Source of the DNA: Natrialba asiatica DSM 12278
Lineage (GTDB): Archaea > Halobacteriota > Halobacteria > Halobacteriales > Natrialbaceae
Assembly (NCBI RefSeq): GCF_000337555.1
Contig: NZ_AOIO01000021.1
Location: 304,246-368,245 of the forward strand
DNA: 64,000 nucleotides
Reading direction: 5' to 3'
Shown here: piece after piece, positions 34,780 to 42,189 of the stretch
How positions within the stretch are numbered: the stretch's first letter is position 1
Layout: each line of letters starts with the position of its first letter
The notes under the pieces: generated by a model
The model's database searches: none
Told to the model about the DNA's origin: nothing
What the model saw: only the letters and a program-made list of their open reading frames with translations
Made by a program: the position numbers and the translations under genes

Positions 34780-36336
34780 ATGGCTCGAAAGATCGATCCG
34801 CGAGGAGAGGGAGACACATCCGGCGAGCCGCCGAATCGGAACCGTCGAACGGTACTGCAGACGGTCGGAACGGGGTTCGTCGCAGCGACGACGTTTCCTA
34901 CCGCGAAAGCCGATGTATCGACGAATGCGAACCCCAAATCGGGCTCGTGGCGGCCCGAGTACCATTTCGCACCCTCCACCGGCTGGATGAACGACCCGAA
35001 CGGCCTGGTCTACCACGACGGGGTGTACCATCTGTTTTACCAGGCGGGCGAACGCCGCCGACGGTGGGATCACGCGACGAGTTCGGATCTCGTCACCTGG
35101 ACCGAACACGGGACGAAGATTCCCGACGGCGACTCCATTCAGGCGTTCTCCGGCGGAGCCGTCATCGACTCGCAGAACACTGCCGGGTTCGGGACCGATG
35201 CACTCGTCGCTCTGTACACCGGGCACCACGATGACGGAATCGAGGACCAACGGCTCGCCTACAGCACCGACAACGGTGAAACGCTCCGGAAGTACGAGAA
35301 AAACCCGGTGATCGAGAGCGACACCGGCGAGTTTCGGGACCCGAACCCGTTCTGGTACGAGCCGGATGAGAGCTGGCGACTGGTCGTCAGCCGCGTCGAA
35401 GCGACCGACGATCGGCCGGCAGGGATCGAGATCTACCGCTCTCCGAACCTGCTCGATTGGACCTACGAAAGCACGTACGTGGACGAAGCCGGTGCCGGTT
35501 GGGAGTGTCCGAGCCTCTTCGAACGGCCGGTGGAAGGGGCCGACGGGACGAAATGGGTTCTTCCCGTCTCACCCATCGAACACCGATCCGTCGAGTACCA
35601 CATTGGTCACTTCGACGGAACGGAGTTCGTTGACGAGGAGGTACGCAGAGCGGACCACGGGTACGATTTCTACGCGACCCAACAGTGGGGGAACGAACCG
35701 GCCGATCGCGACCTGCTGCTCACGTGGATGAACAATTGGGAGTACGCGATGGCGGGGCCGGACCCCGGCTGGCGGGGGGCGATGACGGTTCCGCGGACGC
35801 TCACCCTGGAAGCGGACGATAACGGCCTCGCGGTGATCCAACGGCCCGCGGAAGAACTCGCCCACACCCGACGAGAAACCGTCGCCGAACTACACTCGGA
35901 ACCGATTACGCCGGGGAGGGACCCGTTGGACGGAACTGAACTCGCGGGCCGAACGCTCGAGATCGAGACGACCATCGCCCCCCAGAGCGCGTCCGCTGTC
36001 GGACTCACGGTTCGAGCGGGAGCGGGGCAAGAGAGCGTGATCAGTTACGAGCCGACCGACGGGACGCTCCGATTCGATCGGTCGAACGCGGGCGAGTTCT
36101 TCGGATCGAACGACGAAGACAGGACGGTAACGTCGGTCGACCTCCCACCCACCGACGCGCTCGATCTCCGCGTGCTTATCGATCGGTGCTCGGTGGAAGT
36201 ATTCGCCGCCAACGGTCGTCGCACGATGACGAACCTCGTCTATCCGGACCGGGAAAGCACCGACGTCTCCCTCTTTGCCGAAGGCGGCGTCTCTCGGCTC
36301 GAGGAACTCGTCGCCTACACGCTCTCGGCGGGGTAG
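34780..36336 (+). CDS. Secreted glycoside hydrolase family 32 (levanase/inulinase/invertase type)
   Basis: A 518-aa exported enzyme cleaving beta-fructosyl bonds. A twin-Arg signal (NRRTVLQTVGTGFVAATTF) is followed by the five-blade propeller: WMNDPNG with nucleophile Asp72, the FSGGAV motif, FRDP with the transition-state Asp187, and WECPSLF with acid/base Glu242. The C-terminal beta-sandwich has LRVLIDRCSVEVFAANG. All three catalytic residues are present, so it is likely active on sucrose or fructans. No lipobox. The nearest neighbours (iron-binding protein, 51-aa gene) are not sugar genes. Confidence 0.93.
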   Translation: MARKIDPRGEGDTSGEPPNRNRRTVLQTVGTGFVAATTFPTAKADVSTNANPKSGSWRPEYHFAPSTGWMNDPNGLVYHDGVYHLFYQAGERRRRWDHATSSDLVTWTEHGTKIPDGDSIQAFSGGAVIDSQNTAGFGTDALVALYTGHHDDGIEDQRLAYSTDNGETLRKYEKNPVIESDTGEFRDPNPFWYEPDESWRLVVSRVEATDDRPAGIEIYRSPNLLDWTYESTYVDEAGAGWECPSLFERPVEGADGTKWVLPVSPIEHRSVEYHIGHFDGTEFVDEEVRRADHGYDFYATQQWGNEPADRDLLLTWMNNWEYAMAGPDPGWRGAMTVPRTLTLEADDNGLAVIQRPAEELAHTRRETVAELHSEPITPGRDPLDGTELAGRTLEIETTIAPQSASAVGLTVRAGAGQESVISYEPTDGTLRFDRSNAGEFFGSNDEDRTVTSVDLPPTDALDLRVLIDRCSVEVFAANGRRTMTNLVYPDRESTDVSLFAEGGVSRLEELVAYTLSAG

Positions 36337-36505
36337 CGGACTCGCGAATGGAGGCGTTGAGCGCACGGAACCACACTCGTCTCGATCCCGCACCGCCCGC
36401 GCTCCGTTCGAACGTCGATGCGCGGCCGATCGACTGAACTCGCCGGGTTCGAGCGGCCATTTGCCCGTGATACACTTATGGACCCTCGCGTGGTCGGAGT
36501 CACGC

Positions 36506-36510
36506 GGTGA
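36506..36510 (+). promoter_or_regulatory. Shine-Dalgarno for the 51-aa gene
   Basis: GGTGA, complementary to the 16S rRNA tail, lies five bases before the ATG at 36516. A TATA-like ACTTATG sits around 36474-36480, some 40 bases upstream of the ATG, leaving room for a short leader. Confidence 0.6.
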
Positions 36511-36515
36511 GATCC

Positions 36516-36671
36516 ATGAGCAGCAGCAACCTACCCGATCCGAAGAACGTACAGGTCGATGAGCTACAGACTCTGATCGAGAATTTACCAGAGGAGAAAC
36601 GACAGCAATTGTTCTCCCAACTCGACCTCGGAAACGTCGGCGATGTCGGCGGCGGCGATATCGGGCTGTAG
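36516..36671 (+). CDS. Small 51-aa protein of unknown function
   Basis: Reads MSSSNLPDPKNVQVDELQTL, then a charged helix (IENLPEEKRQQLFSQLDLG) and a glycine-rich tail (NVGDVGGGDIGL). A Shine-Dalgarno GGTGA and a TATA-like element upstream support expression, and codon use is that of the host. It is 180 bases after the GH32 stop and 128 bases from the convergent ThDP enzyme. No cysteine and no signal peptide. The Gly-rich tail has no Ser/Thr/Cys, so it is not a thiazole-type precursor. Possibly a small regulatory protein; function unknown. Confidence 0.6.
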   Translation: MSSSNLPDPKNVQVDELQTLIENLPEEKRQQLFSQLDLGNVGDVGGGDIGL

Positions 36672-36798
36672 ATCAGCCGGTCACCGAGTTGAGTCCGACA
36701 AATCGACCCGACACTCGACCGCCACTCACTCTTCACCCTATCCTCAACCCCCAAACACCCACCCTCCTAATTATCCGGACGGAAGTCGCTCGGCCGCT

Positions 36799-38490
36799 TC
36801 AGTCGTGCACTAACACGTCGAGCACGTCCGTCCCGTCGCGTTCAACCGCCGCCGAGACGGCGTCTTCGATCTCCGCCGGCCGCTCGACGAGTTCAGCCCG
36901 CGCCCCGTGACTCTCGGCGTTTTGGACGATGTCGACCGGCGGTTCGAAGTCCATGCCGACGAACTCGTGGTCCGCCTCGTCGCCGCCGAGCAGGTCGAGC
37001 GTGTTGTCCTTGAGGATGCGGTAGTTGCGGTTGTCGGGGATGACGACGGTGAGGTCGAGGTCGTACCTGGCGGCGCTGTAAATCGAGTGGGGGTAGTACA
37101 GGTACGAGCCGTCGCCGATGAAGCCGACTACGTCCCGCGGATCCTCTCGTTGGCTTTCGGCCACGGCAGCGCCGACCGAGGCGGGCAGGCCGTAGCCGAG
37201 GCCGCCGCCCTTGTTCGAGACGTACTGTTCCGGCGTAAAGTCCCAGCGCGCGAGCATGGCGTACTTCGAGGTGACGCCCTCGTCGACGATGTAGGCATCC
37301 CCGGCCGCGCGCTCCATCGCGTCGACGAGTTCGGCTTTCGACGCGCGCGGATCGTCTTCGGCGTCGCCCGTTCCCATTTCGGCCATCTTGGCGTCGACCA
37401 TCTCCGTGACTGCACTGACGGCCTCCAGACGCTCGTCGACGGTCTTTTTGGAGACCTTCGGTCGGACGCGTTCGATGAGGTCCTGCATGACGAGTCCCGG
37501 ATCGCCGATGACGGCGGCGTCGGCGCGCTGGTTCTTGCCGAGTTCCCAGGCGTCGTCGCCGACGTGGATGCAGGTCGTCTCGGGATCGACCAGCGCCTCC
37601 TCGTGGCGCGTCAGCGTCGTGTTCGTCGAACAGCCGACGAACGCGATGGTGTCTGTATCGAGCAGCATCGAGGCGAGGTCTTCGTCCGGCGGAACGTAGG
37701 ACACCCACTGGTCGTGGTCGGTCGGGAAGTCCACCTCGCTGGCGAGGATTTCGCCGTGGACGCGCGCCCCGGTCGACTCCGCGAGTTCGACCGCCGCGGC
37801 GACGGCGTCGGCACCCGAGCGCGCGACGTGGTCGCCGACGACCAGCACCGGGTTGTCGGCTTCGGCCAGCAGGTCTGCGGCGCGTTCGAGCTGGGCCGGA
37901 TCGCCGCTGCCCGCGTTCGGAATCGGACCGAGGCGTTCGGGCTCGTCGTCGAGTTCGGCGAGCATCACGTCGAGCGGGAGGCCGAGGAAGACGGGCCCCG
38001 TCGGCGGCGTCATCGCGACGCGGGCGGCCCGCCGGAGCATCGTCGGCAGCGCCGTCACGTCGAGCACCTCGTCGGACCACTTGCAGAACTGGTCTGCCAT
38101 CTCGGCTACGTCGCCGGAGAGGATCGGCTCCTCGTGGCGGAAGTCGGTACTGTGATTGCCCGCGGTGACGACCAGCGGAGCACCGGTAACCGACGCGGCG
38201 TAGAGGTTGCCGAGGCCGTGGGCCAGTCCGGGCGCGATGTGGAGGTTCGCCACGCCCAACGGCGTGATCGAGTCGTCGTGGTGGGCGTGATAGCGCCGCG
38301 TCTGGGCGTAGCCCGACGCCATCCCGATCGCGATGTCCTCGTGCAGCCCCAGCACGTACTCGAGGTCGCTGCGACCGATCGCGTCCATCACCGGCAGTTC
38401 CGTCGTCCCCGGGTTGCCGAAGACGAACTCGACGCCGTAGGATTCGAGGGCATCGACGAAGAAATCGGCTCCAGTATACGCATCCGTCAT
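36799..38490 (-). CDS. Thiamine diphosphate-dependent enzyme (acetolactate synthase/benzoylformate decarboxylase family)
   Basis: A 563-aa three-domain ThDP enzyme. The PYR domain starts MTDAYTGADFFVDALESYG with VFGNPGTTELPVMDA and the catalytic Glu in GLHEDIAIGMASGYAQ; the middle domain has VLVVGDHVARSGA; the PP domain binds Mg-ThDP through FIGDGSYLYYPHSIYSAA and the DNRNY loop. It lacks the acetolactate-synthase quinone-like FAD arm, so a decarboxylase or a catabolic role is as likely as biosynthesis. Start at ATG 38490 (frame open 184 codons further but without homology). Convergent with the 51-aa gene. Confidence 0.88.
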   Translation of the reverse strand: MTDAYTGADFFVDALESYGVEFVFGNPGTTELPVMDAIGRSDLEYVLGLHEDIAIGMASGYAQTRRYHAHHDDSITPLGVANLHIAPGLAHGLGNLYAASVTGAPLVVTAGNHSTDFRHEEPILSGDVAEMADQFCKWSDEVLDVTALPTMLRRAARVAMTPPTGPVFLGLPLDVMLAELDDEPERLGPIPNAGSGDPAQLERAADLLAEADNPVLVVGDHVARSGADAVAAAVELAESTGARVHGEILASEVDFPTDHDQWVSYVPPDEDLASMLLDTDTIAFVGCSTNTTLTRHEEALVDPETTCIHVGDDAWELGKNQRADAAVIGDPGLVMQDLIERVRPKVSKKTVDERLEAVSAVTEMVDAKMAEMGTGDAEDDPRASKAELVDAMERAAGDAYIVDEGVTSKYAMLARWDFTPEQYVSNKGGGLGYGLPASVGAAVAESQREDPRDVVGFIGDGSYLYYPHSIYSAARYDLDLTVVIPDNRNYRILKDNTLDLLGGDEADHEFVGMDFEPPVDIVQNAESHGARAELVERPAEIEDAVSAAVERDGTDVLDVLVHD

Positions 38491-38652
38491 ACCCGTTCGT
38501 GGCACGGGACAGCACATCAAACTGTGTGTTCCGGGCGCTGCGGCTAGTCCCGGTCTGCCGGTGAGAGCCGTCCATCCGATCAAAAGAACCGCCGATCCCA
38601 GCCGATGCGACGCCGGCCATGGTATTATAGGCTCGTTCGTGGTCCGTCGCGT

Positions 38653-39513
38653 ATGGCCCTCGCGAGACGCGGCTCCGGTCTCGAGGCGACCATCCGGGCG
38701 TTCCTGTCGCAGGTCCACCCCGTGTTCATGTTGCCCCCGCTCGCCGCGTCGCTGTTCGGTGCCCTCCTCGCCGGCACCGTCGATCCCACACGCGCAGTCG
38801 TCCACGTCGTCGCGATGTTCGCCGCGGTCTACACCGCCCACGTCAAGGACGGCTACGTCGACTTTCACATCCGCGGCGAGGACGACGACCACCCGCTGAC
38901 CGAGCGCGGCTGCCGACTCGCACTCTCCCTCTCGACGGCCCTGTTCGCCGGCTGTTGCCTCCTCCTGTACGCACTCGTCGGCTGGCTCCCCCTCGCGCTG
39001 ACGCTCCCGACGTGGGTCATCGCCTACCACCACGCCCCGCAACTCGATATGAACCCCGTGACGGCGACGACCGGCTACCCGCTCGGCATCGCCCTCTCGC
39101 TTCTCGGCGGTTTCGCGACGCAGACCGCCGCGATCGCGGCCGTCCCGCTCGGCTTCGCGCTCGTCTTCCTCGTCCTCCTGTCGGGAATCAAGGTCATCGA
39201 CGACGCCCAGGACTACGACTACGATCGGGCGATTCAGAAACGCACCGTCGCCGTGCTCGTCGGCCCCGCCCGCGCGTACACTCTCGCCTACGGCCTCATG
39301 GCGACGGCCCTGCTCGTCGTCGTCGCCCTCGCACTCGTGCAGGTCTTTCCGCCGACGGCAGTGCTCGCCGCACTCGCCTTCGCCGCAGTCGCGACCGTCG
39401 CTCGGCGGGCCACGCCTGAACTCGCGACGATGTTACTCATTCGGGGCTCGTATGTCTTTCTCGCCGTGCTGGTCGCTGCGGTCTGGTTCGAGCCGCTCAC
39501 CGGCGTTCTGTGA
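38653..39513 (+). CDS. UbiA-family prenyltransferase
   Basis: A 286-aa integral membrane prenyltransferase with about nine helices. The first Asp-rich motif is DGYVDFHIRGEDDDHP and the second is IDDAQDYDYDRA, both needed for Mg-prenyl diphosphate binding. Family roles in haloarchaea include ether-lipid (geranylgeranylglyceryl phosphate) and menaquinone or carotenoid synthesis. The first motif is unusual (DGYVDFHIRGEDDD in place of N-D-x-x-D), so the specific reaction is not assigned. Start at ATG 38653; an earlier ATG 48 bases upstream adds a basic stretch. Confidence 0.88.
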   Translation: MALARRGSGLEATIRAFLSQVHPVFMLPPLAASLFGALLAGTVDPTRAVVHVVAMFAAVYTAHVKDGYVDFHIRGEDDDHPLTERGCRLALSLSTALFAGCCLLLYALVGWLPLALTLPTWVIAYHHAPQLDMNPVTATTGYPLGIALSLLGGFATQTAAIAAVPLGFALVFLVLLSGIKVIDDAQDYDYDRAIQKRTVAVLVGPARAYTLAYGLMATALLVVVALALVQVFPPTAVLAALAFAAVATVARRATPELATMLLIRGSYVFLAVLVAAVWFEPLTGVL

Positions 39514-39533
39514 TGGCACCCCGCCTGCCGTGC

Positions 39534-40715
39534 CTACGATGCTGTCGAGACGATTTTGACCACGTCTCCTTCCTCGAGTTCGTACTCCTCGCCGACATCG
39601 CGGCCGGATTTGGCGTCGACGGCGTGGAGGTAGCCGTCGCCGATGTCGGAGTGGACGGCGTAGGCGAGGTCGACGGGGGTCGAGCCGTCGGGGAGGAGGA
39701 AGGCGTCGGGAAGGATGTTACCGCTACCGTCGGACCATTTCGAGGCGTCTTCGACCGGGTAGGCGGTGAGGTGATCGAGCAGGTCGTAGACGGCGAAGTT
39801 CAGGGCGGCCTGCACGCCGGTACCGTTCCATTCGGCCATCGTCTCCGCCAGACCCTCGAGAGCCTCCCGTTGGGCGTCGCTTACGTCGTCGCCGATTGCG
39901 ATGGTCTCGTCGCCGGGATCGTACTCGACGAGGCCGTTGTCCGCGGCCCGGCGAAGCGCGAGTTCACCTTCTGCCGTGGTTGGAATCACGGGTTTGTCGA
40001 GGTCGAGGAGTTTCTCGACGTTCTCCGCGGGGGCGACGTCGATTTTGTTCGCGGCGACGACGATCGGTTTCGTGCGCTCGCGAACCAGTCGCGCAAGTTC
40101 CTCGCGGTGGCCGTCCTCCCACTGTATGGGGTCCTCGGGGTAGTTCAGTTCCCGCAGGACGGTCGCGATCTGTTTCGGCGACGCGCCAAAGCCCGAAAGC
40201 ATGTCCGCCAGCGCGTCGTCGATGTCGAAGTCGGGCGAGCGGGATTTTCGCTCGACGGACTCCCAGTTTCGCTCGACGATGTCCGCGAGCCAGAGGTCCA
40301 TCTCCTCCTCGACGAAGTCGATGTCCTCCAGGGGGTCGTGCTCGCCGATATCGACGGGTTCACCCTTCTCGTTGGTCCCGCCGGAGGCGTCGACGACGTT
40401 GATGATCACGTCCGCGTTCGTGAGTTCGTCGAGGAACTGGTTGCCGAGCCCTTTCCCTTCGTGGGCACCGGGCACGAGTCCGGCCACGTCGAGCAGTTCG
40501 ATCGGGACGTAGCGCTTGCCGTCTTCGCAATTGTCGGCGTTACAGCGCTCGTCGCGCTCGAGACAGGGGCAGTCGGTGCGGGCGTAGCTTACTCCCCGAT
40601 TGGCGTCGATAGTTGTGAACGGGTAGTTGGCGACATCCACATCGGCCATCGTCGCCGCCGTGTAGAACGTGGACTTGCCGGCGTTTGGCTTCCCGGCAAG
40701 CGCGATCGAAAGCAT
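39534..40715 (-). CDS. ychF: YchF/Obg-family GTPase
   Basis: A 393-aa P-loop NTPase. G1 is [20 protein letters not shown]2 is the T in [12 protein letters not shown]3 is [19 protein letters not shown]4 is ANKID, and the C-terminal TGS domain spans [20 protein letters not shown] to the end. The four-Cys insert ([18 protein letters not shown]) is characteristic of the archaeal/eukaryotic form and may bind zinc. YchF-type proteins associate with ribosomes. Start at ATG 40715; the frame continues upstream, with no homology. The stop is 20 bases from the convergent prenyltransferase stop. Confidence 0.92.
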   Translation of the reverse strand: MLSIALAGKPNAGKSTFYTAATMADVDVANYPFTTIDANRGVSYARTDCPCLERDERCNADNCEDGKRYVPIELLDVAGLVPGAHEGKGLGNQFLDELTNADVIINVVDASGGTNEKGEPVDIGEHDPLEDIDFVEEEMDLWLADIVERNWESVERKSRSPDFDIDDALADMLSGFGASPKQIATVLRELNYPEDPIQWEDGHREELARLVRERTKPIVVAANKIDVAPAENVEKLLDLDKPVIPTTAEGELALRRAADNGLVEYDPGDETIAIGDDVSDAQREALEGLAETMAEWNGTGVQAALNFAVYDLLDHLTAYPVEDASKWSDGSGNILPDAFLLPDGSTPVDLAYAVHSDIGDGYLHAVDAKSGRDVGEEYELEEGDVVKIVSTAS

Positions 40716-40916
40716 AGTCTGGCGTAGCCCCGTCCGCTCAAATTGTCTTTCGGTTCCTGTACGGATGCGGACCGGTGCATTCGCTGTAAGGCGGTGCAGC
40801 GTCGATAGTCGGCAGGACGCGACCGATCGACGACCGGTCGGAACGAGTTCAGCGCTGGGACCCCTGCCTTCACGAGAAGAGTTGACGCTCAACAAACACG
40901 CCGGGAAAGGGACACC

Positions 40917-41171
40917 ATGCAGTACGATGACTTCATCGGTGCGGTCCAGAACCGAGGACAACTCGGCTCACGAGAGGCGGCACTGGGCATCTCCCGGGCG
41001 ACGCTGACGACGCTTTCCGAGCGCGTTCAGTCGGGAGAAGCCGAAAACCTCGCCGCCCAGTTACCCGAAGAACTCGGGAGATTACGCGCCGTTTTCGACG
41101 GCGATGTCTATCGGGTTCGGGAGGTGGCATCGAGTTTCGGTTCGCTGACTCGTCCGTGGTTGCACCCTTAA
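40917..41171 (+). CDS. DUF2267-like protein, C-terminally short
   Basis: An 84-aa protein: MQYDDFIGAVQNRGQLGSRE, SRATLTTLSERVQSGEAENL, AAQLPEELGRLRAVF. This is the N-terminal two-helix part of DUF2267, normally 120-130 aa. After FDGDVYRVREVASSFGSLTR the sequence stops at 41171 with WLHP, without the EF-x2-RV second half. It is either a genuinely short form or a truncated gene. The ATG at 40917 is clear. Bacterial and archaeal DUF2267 proteins are small helical proteins of unknown function. Confidence 0.65.
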   Translation: MQYDDFIGAVQNRGQLGSREAALGISRATLTTLSERVQSGEAENLAAQLPEELGRLRAVFDGDVYRVREVASSFGSLTRPWLHP

Positions 41172-41275
41172 TACGATAACCTGTACAGCCGGGAAGTCTT
41201 GGGCGGGTATCGCAAGGGGTGTAGTGGTGGGATGACAGGACGGTCGACCGATCGGCGAGTGGCCGCGTCTCGGGG

Positions 41276-41770
41276 ATGGAGGTGGCACTCGACCGGCCGA
41301 TGAGTGGGATTGGGATCGGACTGGACGTAGTACTTGCTGGGGTCGCACTCGTGTTGACGGTTGGGCTGGGGCTCGTTGCACACGAGTGGACGCACGCACT
41401 CGTCCTGTGGAGTGGCCGGATCGAGTTCACGATCTCGTTTCTCCCGGGACGAACGGGTGGAGTCGCGGGTGTTCTCGCGAGCTGTCCGTGGGCAGTTGTC
41501 CGCCCGCGACCGGACGGAACGGAGCCGCCCTGGGTCTTGCGGGTTGCAGCACTCGCCCCGCTGTCGCTTGCGCTCCCGATCTTCGTGTTCGGTTTCGGCG
41601 TTGCACCTGCCCCCGTTGCGCTCGTCGACGCTCCCGTCCGGGCGGCGATCGCAATCGGCTGGCTTGCGTGTGCGATACCGAGTCCACAGGATTTCTCGGT
41701 CGCGTTCTACGCACACCGGGTTCTCGAGACGAAGGCGGCCACGGCGGAGTCAGTGTCCCGTGCGAAGTGA
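41276..41770 (+). CDS. Small membrane protein with HExxH motif
   Basis: A 164-aa protein. The first hydrophobic segment (GIGIGLDVVLAGVALVLTVG) is followed by GLVAHEWTHALVLW, an H-E-W-T-H zinc-metallopeptidase-like motif at a membrane edge, then two further hydrophobic stretches (VLRVAALAPLSLALPIFVFG and RAAIAIGWLACAIPSPQDF), the second ending in a conserved-looking SPQDF. HExxH inside or beside a helix with a downstream P-x-D motif recalls site-2 protease or DUF3267-type proteins, but the core is only one third of their length. Start ATG 41276, or 41300. No neighbour is a clear substrate. Confidence 0.6.
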   Translation: MEVALDRPMSGIGIGLDVVLAGVALVLTVGLGLVAHEWTHALVLWSGRIEFTISFLPGRTGGVAGVLASCPWAVVRPRPDGTEPPWVLRVAALAPLSLALPIFVFGFGVAPAPVALVDAPVRAAIAIGWLACAIPSPQDFSVAFYAHRVLETKAATAESVSRAK

Positions 41771-42189
41771 CGGTCGCCGGGTTCGCTGTGGCTCCGTCTC
41801 GCTACCTCTTTGTGAGGGCAATCGAGCGGCTAAAAAGTATGTCTGGTGTGTAGGACGGCGGGCACACAGCCACGAACGCCCGCCGCCATCGATTGAGCAG
41901 AGTGTTCCACCGGCACTCGCAGTATTCGGTAGCCAATGCGTCCCGGGGTCGGCTTCAACGCCGACAATTGGAGTGACGGTCTATACACTAATCAATCTAA
42001 TTGTTGCGTCTAATATCCCTGAATTGCGGAAATAAGAGAACATTCATACAGAATATTATCCGATTTCGGATTACATACTGGGTATTGGGACAACAGAAAC
42101 GAGTTCACTGACGATTCGTAGAGAACGGGCACGTCTGCATCATTCCCGCACTTGGTGCGGAGGGAGAATCCGTTCGAGAGACCGCTTCG
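41771..42189. other. Intergenic region, AT-rich, with a hairpin after the catalase gene
   Basis: No gene recognised. The stretch around 41990-42080 is AT-rich. A perfect inverted repeat CCGCAC-TTG-GTGCGG (42146-42160) lies 30 bases beyond the catalase stop (minus strand) and is probably its transcription terminator. Confidence 0.45.
42146..42160 (-). terminator. Hairpin downstream of catalase gene
   Basis: Six-base perfect arms with a TTG loop, 30 bases after the catalase stop codon. No clear U-tract follows, so termination function is inferred from position and structure only. Confidence 0.5.

Noticed and set aside
36516..36671. 51-aa gene as precursor peptide for the YcaO enzyme
   Set aside because: The Gly-rich tail has no Cys, Ser or Thr to cyclise, and the YcaO gene is 18 kb away.
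36893..38620. Arg-rich open frame overlapping the ThDP enzyme on the same strand
   Set aside because: Out-of-frame shadow; more than 25 percent Arg and no conserved motif, while the real frame has all ThDP signatures.
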